Positions 1 through 8,742 of a stretch of DNA of 13,324 nucleotides are shown here, piece after piece. Each line of letters starts with the position of its first letter. Position 1 is the first letter of the stretch. This DNA is from an uncultured Acetatifactor sp. (GTDB lineage: Bacteria > Bacillota > Clostridia > Lachnospirales > Lachnospiraceae), in NCBI GenBank assembly GCA_910588225.1, contig CAJUQT010000073.1, forward strand, positions 1-13,324, in the 5' to 3' direction. The notes beneath the pieces were generated by a model. That model was not told the origin of the DNA. It did no database searches and worked only from the letters and a program-made list of their open reading frames with translations. Made by a program: the position numbers and the translations under genes.

Positions 1-77
1 TCAGTTGTCAATTTTCAGTTAGAATCACATTCATTGAGATTCCGAGAAGTTATCACTATGGATTCATCAATGGCTTC

Positions 78-3000
78 TCATTCACTTTTCACAGTCACGT
101 CGCAGTTACCGCTGCCAGTAATGTCTCCCACTTTGAATTTGGCAGTGTTTTGGATCTCACCGGTACTGTTTGCTGTTACCCATACGTTCAACTGCCTGCT
201 CCCCCTGGCTGGTACCATCACATTTTCCCAGATCGCAATACGAGTCTCCGAATCATATACACCACCATCATTTTGACTGAATCGTACAAACTCCAGCTTC
301 TCATCCAGGCGGTCCGTGACGGTAACAAATACAGGTGAAGTACCATCGTTTGACACTGTAATAGTGTATTTAAACTCTTCTTCCACCTTCGGGTACTCTT
401 TGCTGGCCTGCTTACTAATCGTCACATCGACTTTTTCCCAGACTGCGTAAAGGGTTTTCTCCGGTTGCTCCGGGGTAAATTTAATACTGTAGCTGTGCTG
501 CGGCTCCTTTGGATATGGATACTCAGCCACTTCAGCATTCAAACTTTCACTCCATCCTAAAAATCTGTATCCTTCTCTCTTCTGGTTCTCAAACAATCTG
601 ATGCCAGTGGTAGTGCTTAAATCTGTTACCTTTGCCGTATCCACCTTAGATGTCCACCCCTCTATTGTCCCGCCATTTGCATCATAAACCAGCTTATAAC
701 TCCATCCTTTTTCCCACACCGCATACAATGTCTTCTGGGACGATTTCATAGCACTCGTCTGAATCTTATCCCCTGCCTCATAACCAGCCCCGGTATCGGC
801 CGCTTCGTCCGCCCATCCCAGGAATGTGTAGCCGGCTCTGACCGGTATCACACCGGACACGATGAAGGCGGCATCTTCCGACGCACTGTCCGTTTCAATG
901 GTCATAGTTGCGGGCAGATTCGTCACATTTCCACCATTGCCATCATAAATCAGCATATACCGCATGGCTGCGGGCAGATTGATCAGCATCAGGTTATCAT
1001 CCAGCTTGGTCAGCTTTCCGCCGGACTGTTCCGTCTCCGGTGCAAGGTTCTTCAGCTCATAGTTCTGTGTGGCATATACATCCTCGGACACAGTCCACAC
1101 GGTGCCGTCCGGCACATCCAGGATTACGTACTGTCCGGCCTTCAGGCGAATCTCTCCGCCGGGTCCGGTGGTTCCGTTTCTATTACCGGTTACCTCGCTG
1201 CCGTCCACATTATGGATGGTATAGGGGATGCCTCCTCTGGGTTCGGATCTCCATTTGGTTCCATGATTCTCCTTTGTAATCTCACTGACAGAACCGTTAA
1301 CTGCTACCACCTGCTCCAGTATCATGGTGAACTCCTGGTAGGATCTGGTCTCCATGTATTTCTCGATTTCTATGGAAGACTTCCTGTTGGAGTTGAAGAA
1401 GGTTCTCACCTGGTTCTGAGGATTTGACAGTTCAGGCTCCCAGCTATAAGAATCGCTTCCTTTCGTTCCATAGCCAACCAACATGCCCCATTCCTTTCCG
1501 GATTCCTCCGGCACTTCCACAAGGCGCAGTAAAGGTGTTCCGGTTGCATGGCCCAATATCCCCAGGAGCGTTTCAGTTATCTCGTTATACAGGTTGATAT
1601 ACACGGTATTCTCTGTAAACCATACTTCCGGATAATGCCCCTCCGTTTTGGTCAGCAGGATTTTACCGTCCGCTTCGGTGGCTTTCACTTCATTGGAAAT
1701 CGGCGTGCCTGCATCGTCAAAGACTGCATAGCGGATTCCCTCTGCCGGAATCCAGGTCCCGTTGTCGTATTTCTCCAGCCGCCATACCAGCTTCTCCCCT
1801 GCGGGTACTTCACTGGAGGCAGAGGTCATCTGCTTTCCTATCTTTGAACCGTTGAATTTCAATGTGGATATTTCATTGACGATAACGGCGTTGGGTGTGC
1901 CTGCTGCTGTTCCTGTGATGGAACCGTTATCTGCCGGATATTTCTGGTTGATCTGCAGATAATATGTTCCATTATTGGGAACATCAAATTTAACAATTCT
2001 CTTTTGACTTGATTCCACCTCACTCAGGGTGTATGTGACATCTTTCGAAATCTGATTCTCATCGTCTCCAAAATCAATCATCAGAGTGATCCATGGCGGC
2101 AGCTTTATACTCTTTCCTATTTCCCAAAAGAAGGTACTTTCTTTCCCATTTTGTTGATTCACGGCAGTCACATATACACCACCCCGCCCTTGCTGTGGCC
2201 AAATATAAGTACCCTGATCACCTGTCACCTCTAAAACAAATTCTGATGCGCATTCATCTGAATAATCAGATATTATCGCATTATCAAATTCCCAGGCATT
2301 AAGCGTACTTTTCCACTGATAAAGTACTCTTTCTGCAATTATATCTCCCTCCGCAGCCACGTACTCCTTGCTGATACGAAGAGCATTTGCACTGCCGTTT
2401 ACAAAGGAGGCCTTTCCGCCCTCTCCGGACAAAGTACCGGTTGCCGGCTGTCCATTGGCAGGATACAGCTGATCATATCCGTTATATGGAGTCTCTGTCA
2501 CTTCAAAATTCTGTCCCAGCATACCGGCATCTTTAAAGGTCACTGTCTGGCCGTCTCTGAGCCTGAATTCTCTGCTTCCGTCTGTCACTCCGGTTCCGCC
2601 GTCCACCACATTCCCCTGTTCCGTCACAGTATAGGAGATTCCTGCCGGTAAAAGCTGATTGTCGACTTTTATAGTAAACAGAAATTCCGGATTCGGGTCT
2701 GCTTCATTTTTTTCTCCGCTGACGGTCTTCGTCACAGACAGAGGCCGTTTCAGATAATCGTTGGTGATGGTCACTTCCTTTTTCACGCTGTAGGGAGGCA
2801 TCTTGAACTCTTCCGTGTCTTTCACCGGCCGGTACAGTATGTTGCCATTCTCATCAGGCGCTATGGCCATCTCCTTCACCATGTAGTATTTACCCGCTTC
2901 CAGCCCGCTGATTATAACGGTCTGCCCTCCGAAAGCACAGGTAAATTTACCTTCGCTGTCCAGAGTTCCGGCGGCACTGTTTCCTGTGCCGTCATCTTCT

Positions 3001-6000
3001 GTGCTCAGAAGCCTCCATTCCTTTCCTGCGGTTGCCGTTATCGGATTTCCATTCTCATCCACCGCGGGATTGCCCTCCGCATCCCGTTTTATGACTTCGA
3101 TGGGATTACCATTCTCATCCAGCTTCAGCCTGCCATTCTCATCCAGCTCCAGTTCCGTGATCTGGAAGGTAAATGCCTGCGTGCATTCCACCGGATCCTG
3201 ATGGGTGATTTTCTTGGTCAGATACAGGTCTTTCCATCTGTAATAGTTGGTGATGGTTTCGCTGCTTCCCTCCGCCGGAATCGTGCCGGTTACTTCCGGA
3301 ACGGTGCAGTACCAGTTCTGATTCTGATTCAGACCGTAACCGTTCTCGTCCAGATTCTCCTCTGTCAGCATATATTCCGTTCCCGCTGTACCGGGGAACA
3401 GAGCTATAATCTGCCCTTCTCTGATGGTGAAAGTGCCGTCCGCAGCTGTTTTCTTTATATCGCCTCTGCCGTTTTCTTCTGTCCAGACTTCGCCGTCCTT
3501 ATTGACTCTGGTGGGAACGCCTCCGTCCAGGAGCACGCTGTCCACATACCAGAATTCCGCGTTTGCAAGGGGTTCATATACCCCGTTCTTCTTCACCTGC
3601 AGCTTGAAGGTAAAAGTCCTGTCAGATTCGGAAAGCGCCGCGCCGTTCGGAACAGCCGACAGCTCCTTTTGCACATACAGTACCGGGCGATAGGTATTGG
3701 TCCAGGTACGCACATGGATATCGCCGTTGTCATCACGCACTCTCCGGGTATTCCCGTTGGCATCTGTCTCTTCCCTGTAAGTCACCTCTCTGACAGGTTC
3801 GCCGGGAGCCGGGCTGGATTCCCAGAATACACTGGATTTCTCTTCCACCACAATGCGGTCTGTATCCGCTGCTTTGAAGACTGCTTTTTCGTCTGCTTTC
3901 AGGTAAAGGTAACCATTCTCATCCGTTGCATGGAGCTGGCCTTCCTGCTTTACCCATCCTGCATTTTTGTCTGCCTTATAGAGGTCATAGGCCTGGAAAG
4001 CCAGGTACTGGGGCTCTCCTCCTTCGGTATATTTCTCATAGAGCCGGAAGGCAAATCTCTCATTCTGAAGGGCTGTGGGCACTACGCCTGCAGTGCGCTT
4101 GACAATCTCCAGTCTCTCCGGACGGCTTACGCCCACCCGGACGGAATTGCTGCTTACGGTGGCTCTTGTATCTGCACTGCCTTCTATATAAGAAGAGAAA
4201 AATACATTATTATAAGCATAGGCGTCTTTCGTTGCCTCTTCTTCTGCGGGCGCCTGCATCTGAATCCGGAAGGAGATGGAATGGCCCTGTTCCAGCGTAA
4301 AATCAGGGTCCACTTTCACTGCCACAGCCTGAACATAATCTGTCCACTCTGCCTCTGACGCTTCCGGATGCTCCGATTTCATTTTTTCCCGGAACGCCTC
4401 CTCTGTGTACCAGCCCCTATCCTGGGTGAGAATCTCTTCCGGCGCCTGATTTTCTGTTATTGCAGCATTTCGGTCATCGCTGTAATAAACTGTTCCTGTG
4501 GTTCCCTGCTTCTCCAGTCCGCTTAAATCCACTGACAGGAAAGAACCATGCCAGGTCTTCTCACTGAAGGGCGCAAAAGGATCTTTTTCTTCGCTTCCCG
4601 AGTTCTTCCGATCCACCGCCGCATTCTCCAGGCGGTCAAACGCCGCGATACCCTGGATATCATTTTCAGCGCTCACTGTAATCTCATAGGTATATGTACC
4701 CCTATTCTCTTCTGTGCCGTCATAAGACACTGTGGCGCTCTCCCGGAAGGTTCCGAATCTGTCTTCATCCGCACGGACCAGTTTCGTGATACTGGACTCC
4801 GAGGAGACAGCCACATTATCATTGAGCTTCTCTTCCGCATAGAGGACATTGCGGCAGGAATCATACGTACTGATTCCGTCGATATTTCCTTTATTTTCAG
4901 GTTTCCCGTTGCCCAGCAGCAGGTCTTTGTACACGGCAGCTTTCGCCGGATCTGTCATTTCACCGTCGTCGGCATACACGCTGTCCCTCAGACCATACAG
5001 TGTGGGATTGGTCTCGTTGATATTGTCTTCCACACTGAAATCCGGCATAAAGGCACAGAGGTTGGCGTTGGCATCCACCTTGTTGATGGAGTCCATGTTC
5101 TTCCAGTCATAGTAGGCACGGAAGGATACGCCCCATCCCTCTATCCACTTTCCTGCGGTATAGGAAGTAGAATCCGCTCCGCTGTAGGAAATGTGGAAGG
5201 CCACCATGGTCCTGCCGGTTCCCTTGTAATCAGGTATAATGTCTCTGTCAGGATCCACGGTTACGGAGACCTGGGTACTGTCCCAGCTCTTGGTCCTGGT
5301 CATATAGTCGCCCTTTATATCCAGCTCCTTAATACGGCCTGCAGTCACAGGCGTGGAAGCGTCGAACTGCATTCCATAAGGAAGAAGGTCATAGAACACC
5401 ACATGCTTCCTGCCCGGGGACATCATGTCCTGGTCATGCTTCGTCAGATAATCCAGGCAGCTTCTGTCATAAATCTCATAGCCGTCATAAGCTGTCAGAT
5501 AGTAATCCACCAGCACACGGTTGTTGTTCGCATCATTTTTACTTGTATATTTCTTATTGGCCTGAGCCGTCATGTTGAGCCAGCTCACATCCCGGAAAGC
5601 ATTGTCGCGGACCAGGAGATGGTTGTAGAGCGCCTGTGTTTTTTCCTGCAATTCCGGTCTGTTCTCATAATTGAGATTGCCCGAAGAAGCATCCGCCGTA
5701 TCACATACTGTGCTTTGCTGTCCATCTGCCTGCTGCAGTCCCAGGACGCCGGAGAGATTCTCAAACCGAAGTACAGGGCTGATTTCGTCTTCCGCCTGCT
5801 CCTCACGGGCATTTACAATCTCTGTCAGCACCGGCGAATTCGCCTTGATTCTCACGGCCGCCTTGATTTCACAGACTGTTCTGTAATCAACGGACGCATG
5901 TTCCGCCATCACCCGGTAGGGTTCCCGGGCTATCTGTTCTGCGGTGAACGTGTAAACGGCATTTCCTTTCTCATCCATAGAGACTCTGCCTGCAAGTTCC

Positions 6001-8282
6001 CAGGTTTCTCCCGTATTCTCCGTTCCCTCCGCAGATTTGGCAAACATGGCATAGACATTTACCGCTCCGAACTCAGGGTCTAATTTACCTGCATTTACCA
6101 GAGACTGCCGCTCCGAATCTATCATTTTATCTTCATAGATATCATAGCCGTAATCCTTCTGGCTGATTGTGACACTGGAAAAGTAATAGTCATCCGCTCC
6201 CAGCAGCGTCTCCTTCCCATCATAGTGTACATAAATAAAATCATCCACCGTCTTGAGTATATAGGATGTATTCTCTTTATACTCTCCCAGCCGGGCACCT
6301 TCCACATAATGTGTGGTTTCGTATCCGTTCATGCGGCCTGTGACGGTAAAGGGAATGTCACCGTAATCCTCACCATTGCCTTTTGCCCTTCTGTAGGCTT
6401 CCAGCCATCCTGTGTATTCTCTGGTGTCATTTACAGCGCTCCAGCTGTTCTTCTTCGTGACGCCGATCACGTCTCCGCTGTAGCTCCAGTCGTAATTTTT
6501 ATAGCTCCAGGCAGAGGGAGTCGCCGCCAGAACCACGTCCTCGTCTATCCCGTCTACAGGATGCAGTGTCACGGTGATGTCATTCTTTACTGTAGTATTG
6601 GCCTCCACTTCGTCAGCCGGGTAAGCTGTCACCACCCAGAACCGGTGGCCCCAGCTTTTCTGCTCTCCACTGGCTGCAAGGTACTCCATCTGGCGGGATT
6701 TTACAGGATAATCATAAACCGTTGTCTGGTCCGAGTTGTCCTTATAACCCACCACTTTCGCCGCTGCACTGCTGCCGTCCACACCCGGGGTATCCATGAC
6801 GAAAAGCTCCCAGGGCTGTGTGGCGTTTCCTCTTATCTTCACATCCCAGACCACATAGCGGTATGCGGGATTCAGCTTCTCCTTTCCGTCTTCCATTAGG
6901 ATAAATTCTCCGTCGATCTTATCTGCATAATTCCGCAGCTGACTCAGGGTATACAGACCCGGCGTATACTTCCTCCCCGCCTCGTAATAAGGAGTCTTGA
7001 CCACGCTGGTCAGCGCCACAGAGGAATTCACACGGCCGGAGAGAGCGCTCCCCTCCACATAGCTTTCCCCTCCGTCCACAGATATCTCCGGCGTCCTGCT
7101 CCAGCTGGTCTCATCTGCAATCTGCATCAGCTTCAGATTGCTGTAGAGCACCTGCCAGGCAGCGTTGGTGCCGGAGGCAATCTCTTTATAATTGCAGAAA
7201 ATCAGCCAGGGGGTCTCCGGACTGTAATAAGGGCTTTTCTGATTTTCGTCTGCATCTGCATAATAATAGTTAAAGGAAGTGCTTCTGCTGGGGTTTGCCG
7301 CAGGATTCCCCTCATCATCCCAGCCTGTTACAGGAACGCCGATATCATTCGGCGTGGCAATTGACCATCCGTACCGATATTCCAAAAGGGCTCCGTGGAT
7401 TCTGACTTTCACCTCCCCCACGCCGAAATCTCTGCTGGCGTGGAACTCCATCTGATATTTCAGGCTGAAGTCATCCGTCTTCGTCACGTTATATCTGTCG
7501 GCCTCGTTTACATAGTAGGCATCAAAGCTCCATGAGCCGTCATTTGCCACGCTGTTCTGATTGCCGCCCAATATCCTATTGGCTCTGAATTTGGTAGCTC
7601 CCACTGTCTCCGTGGCCAGGCCGCTCAGCTCGTCAAAGGACATCAGATCGCTGAAATCCTCCTCCGGAACTGCCGGTGTCTGTGTGGGCTGTGGTGTCTG
7701 GGCCGGCGCCGGACTTCCGGTGGCTTCCGGCACCGGTGTCTGCTCCGTCACAGGACTATCGGTGCCTTCCGGGCTCTGGGTGATCTCCGGAGCCGGGGTG
7801 CCTTCCGGGCTCTGACTGGTCTCCGGAGCCGGAGTGCCTTCCGGGCTCTGACTGGTCTCAGGGTTCGGAGTGCCTTCCGGGCTCTGACTGGTCTCAGGGT
7901 TCGGGGTGCCTTCCGGGTTCTGACTGGTCTCAGGGTTCGGAGTGCCTTCCGGGCTCTGACCGTTCTCCGGAGCCGGGGTGCCGTCAGGCGCCTGTGTGGG
8001 GTCAGAAGGAGCTGCATCGGAGTCCGGTCCCTCTTCTGTCGTCCCCGTTGTCAGCTCAGTATTCGGCTGTTCCGGATTCGCGTCTTCATTTATATTGCCG
8101 CTTTCCGGACCGGCGGACACGCCGGCAGAGTTCTCCCCGGGCATCCGGCTCTCCGCGGCTATATCATCCGCTCCCGCCACCACATAGGATGAACCCATGG
8201 AAAAGGTCATGCACAGAACAATCGCTATGCTGATAACTCTTTCGATGGTTTTTCTCTTTTTCCTGTTTATATGGAGTTTCAT
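78..8282 (-). CDS. Giant secreted Cna-B/SpaA-like adhesin with Listeria-Bacteroides repeats and DUF11
   Basis: This 2734-residue protein is probably exported and acts outside the cell as an adhesin or stalk. Residues 1-36 form a signal peptide: a basic start with RKKRK, a hydrophobic stretch, then AGA. Residues 50-205 are a Pro/Glu/Thr-rich linker with six 12-residue repeats. Residues 230-1385 are a large head I cannot assign. From about 1385 to 2440 there is a run of Cna-B/SpaA-like beta domains, with starts such as VTKTVSG and Y-x-V-x-E ends. Two Listeria-Bacteroides repeats follow (about 2440-2525 and 2526-2617, each ending TLYAVWEK), then a DUF11-like domain (2618-2734). No LPxTG motif or membrane anchor is visible; the chain stops right after DUF11. 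The start is supported by AGAGGAGG nine bases upstream. It lies 15 bases after the preceding gene, as the last visible gene of the operon. Domain classes are secure; the ligand is unknown. Confidence 0.93.
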   Translation of the reverse strand: MKLHINRKKRKTIERVISIAIVLCMTFSMGSSYVVAGADDIAAESRMPGENSAGVSAGPESGNINEDANPEQPNTELTTGTTEEGPDSDAAPSDPTQAPDGTPAPENGQSPEGTPNPETSQNPEGTPNPETSQSPEGTPNPETSQSPEGTPAPETSQSPEGTPAPEITQSPEGTDSPVTEQTPVPEATGSPAPAQTPQPTQTPAVPEEDFSDLMSFDELSGLATETVGATKFRANRILGGNQNSVANDGSWSFDAYYVNEADRYNVTKTDDFSLKYQMEFHASRDFGVGEVKVRIHGALLEYRYGWSIATPNDIGVPVTGWDDEGNPAANPSRSTSFNYYYADADENQKSPYYSPETPWLIFCNYKEIASGTNAAWQVLYSNLKLMQIADETSWSRTPEISVDGGESYVEGSALSGRVNSSVALTSVVKTPYYEAGRKYTPGLYTLSQLRNYADKIDGEFILMEDGKEKLNPAYRYVVWDVKIRGNATQPWELFVMDTPGVDGSSAAAKVVGYKDNSDQTTVYDYPVKSRQMEYLAASGEQKSWGHRFWVVTAYPADEVEANTTVKNDITVTLHPVDGIDEDVVLAATPSAWSYKNYDWSYSGDVIGVTKKNSWSAVNDTREYTGWLEAYRRAKGNGEDYGDIPFTVTGRMNGYETTHYVEGARLGEYKENTSYILKTVDDFIYVHYDGKETLLGADDYYFSSVTISQKDYGYDIYEDKMIDSERQSLVNAGKLDPEFGAVNVYAMFAKSAEGTENTGETWELAGRVSMDEKGNAVYTFTAEQIAREPYRVMAEHASVDYRTVCEIKAAVRIKANSPVLTEIVNAREEQAEDEISPVLRFENLSGVLGLQQADGQQSTVCDTADASSGNLNYENRPELQEKTQALYNHLLVRDNAFRDVSWLNMTAQANKKYTSKNDANNNRVLVDYYLTAYDGYEIYDRSCLDYLTKHDQDMMSPGRKHVVFYDLLPYGMQFDASTPVTAGRIKELDIKGDYMTRTKSWDSTQVSVTVDPDRDIIPDYKGTGRTMVAFHISYSGADSTSYTAGKWIEGWGVSFRAYYDWKNMDSINKVDANANLCAFMPDFSVEDNINETNPTLYGLRDSVYADDGEMTDPAKAAVYKDLLLGNGKPENKGNIDGISTYDSCRNVLYAEEKLNDNVAVSSESSITKLVRADEDRFGTFRESATVSYDGTEENRGTYTYEITVSAENDIQGIAAFDRLENAAVDRKNSGSEEKDPFAPFSEKTWHGSFLSVDLSGLEKQGTTGTVYYSDDRNAAITENQAPEEILTQDRGWYTEEAFREKMKSEHPEASEAEWTDYVQAVAVKVDPDFTLEQGHSISFRIQMQAPAEEEATKDAYAYNNVFFSSYIEGSADTRATVSSNSVRVGVSRPERLEIVKRTAGVVPTALQNERFAFRLYEKYTEGGEPQYLAFQAYDLYKADKNAGWVKQEGQLHATDENGYLYLKADEKAVFKAADTDRIVVEEKSSVFWESSPAPGEPVREVTYREETDANGNTRRVRDDNGDIHVRTWTNTYRPVLYVQKELSAVPNGAALSESDRTFTFKLQVKKNGVYEPLANAEFWYVDSVLLDGGVPTRVNKDGEVWTEENGRGDIKKTAADGTFTIREGQIIALFPGTAGTEYMLTEENLDENGYGLNQNQNWYCTVPEVTGTIPAEGSSETITNYYRWKDLYLTKKITHQDPVECTQAFTFQITELELDENGRLKLDENGNPIEVIKRDAEGNPAVDENGNPITATAGKEWRLLSTEDDGTGNSAAGTLDSEGKFTCAFGGQTVIISGLEAGKYYMVKEMAIAPDENGNILYRPVKDTEEFKMPPYSVKKEVTITNDYLKRPLSVTKTVSGEKNEADPNPEFLFTIKVDNQLLPAGISYTVTEQGNVVDGGTGVTDGSREFRLRDGQTVTFKDAGMLGQNFEVTETPYNGYDQLYPANGQPATGTLSGEGGKASFVNGSANALRISKEYVAAEGDIIAERVLYQWKSTLNAWEFDNAIISDYSDECASEFVLEVTGDQGTYIWPQQGRGGVYVTAVNQQNGKESTFFWEIGKSIKLPPWITLMIDFGDDENQISKDVTYTLSEVESSQKRIVKFDVPNNGTYYLQINQKYPADNGSITGTAAGTPNAVIVNEISTLKFNGSKIGKQMTSASSEVPAGEKLVWRLEKYDNGTWIPAEGIRYAVFDDAGTPISNEVKATEADGKILLTKTEGHYPEVWFTENTVYINLYNEITETLLGILGHATGTPLLRLVEVPEESGKEWGMLVGYGTKGSDSYSWEPELSNPQNQVRTFFNSNRKSSIEIEKYMETRSYQEFTMILEQVVAVNGSVSEITKENHGTKWRSEPRGGIPYTIHNVDGSEVTGNRNGTTGPGGEIRLKAGQYVILDVPDGTVWTVSEDVYATQNYELKNLAPETEQSGGKLTKLDDNLMLINLPAAMRYMLIYDGNGGNVTNLPATMTIETDSASEDAAFIVSGVIPVRAGYTFLGWADEAADTGAGYEAGDKIQTSAMKSSQKTLYAVWEKGWSYKLVYDANGGTIEGWTSKVDTAKVTDLSTTTGIRLFENQKREGYRFLGWSESLNAEVAEYPYPKEPQHSYSIKFTPEQPEKTLYAVWEKVDVTISKQASKEYPKVEEEFKYTITVSNDGTSPVFVTVTDRLDEKLEFVRFSQNDGGVYDSETRIAIWENVMVPARGSRQLNVWVTANSTGEIQNTAKFKVGDITGSGNCDVTVKSE
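7746..7961 (-). repeat. In-frame 36-bp tandem repeats (six copies) in the adhesin linker
   Basis: Six consecutive copies of a 12-residue unit, consensus SQSPEGTPNPET, cover residues 108-179 of the giant protein. Variants replace NPET with APET, APEI or SPVT. At DNA level the middle copies are nearly identical. The period is a multiple of three, so gain or loss of copies would change linker length without breaking the frame. The composition suggests an extended, possibly wall-spanning linker. Confidence 0.9.
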
Positions 8283-8297
8283 GTATCATATCCTCCT

Positions 8298-8675
8298 CTA
8301 TTCTCCAAGAATTTCATCAAACAGCTGAATTAATTCGATGACACTTCTGAACACGATTTCCTGATTTTCATTCTGCCAGATCAATCTGCCCTGCCAGGAG
8401 TAATGTTCCCTGAACAGGACCTGAATCCGAAAAACGGAATGCTTCCCGTCCGCTTCCTGTTCCCTGGATACCAATGGCAGAGAGCAGTTCGGACAATCTT
8501 CCAGGTCTACCAGGCTGTTCAGGAGAAGAACCATCTGAGACAGGCTCTGAATCTTTTCTCTTCCCTCCAGCCGCGGATGCTGCAGATATCCGTCCATGAT
8601 ACCGTTGCTGTAGGACAGCACTGTCACCACTGCTTCCCGGCTTCCACATGGAATCATCTTCCCGCTTAGCTCCAT
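8298..8675 (-). CDS. Conserved-looking 125-residue protein of unknown function
   Basis: I cannot assign a function. The 125-residue product has no signal peptide or membrane segment and should be cytoplasmic. Its middle carries a C-P-N-C pair (residues 61-64). The C-terminal half contains the beta-rich stretch FRIQVLFREHYSWQG (82-96), then W100 and the amphipathic FRSVIELIQLFDEIL (109-123). From memory, similar short proteins with a VLFR...WQG...FRS...EL pattern occur in Lachnospiraceae next to BTAD regulators and Cna-B proteins; I could not check this. A good ribosome binding site (GAGAGGTG, about 8 bases upstream) supports the ATG at 8675. The gene starts 67 bases after the BTAD gene and ends 15 bases before the giant adhesin, so co-transcription is likely. 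It might be a co-regulator or export accessory, but this is a guess from position. Confidence 0.8.
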   Translation of the reverse strand: MELSGKMIPCGSREAVVTVLSYSNGIMDGYLQHPRLEGREKIQSLSQMVLLLNSLVDLEDCPNCSLPLVSREQEADGKHSVFRIQVLFREHYSWQGRLIWQNENQEIVFRSVIELIQLFDEILGE

Positions 8676-8742
8676 GCCTTCGTCACCTCTCTCTCAGCTT
8701 TGAACCCACTTTATCTGAAGCCCATTGTTTTTCCGTTGTTTT

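Noticed and set aside
1..77. Terminator or continued gene after the adhesin
   Set aside because: Only a weak GAATC/GATTC pairing is visible, without a T run, and all frames hit stops quickly; the window edge prevents a decision.
3201..4358. 385-codon open frame on the plus strand
   Set aside because: Antisense to the Cna-B region of the adhesin, with Cys/Phe-rich composition and no family pattern.
4548..6083. 511-codon open frame on the plus strand
   Set aside because: It lies wholly antisense to the giant adhesin, has no recognisable domain, and its composition (many Ile, Arg, His, Cys) is what the complement of a coding frame gives.
7746..7961. CRISPR array
   Set aside because: The 36-bp periodic units are contiguous, without unique spacers, and encode an in-frame Pro/Glu/Thr repeat.
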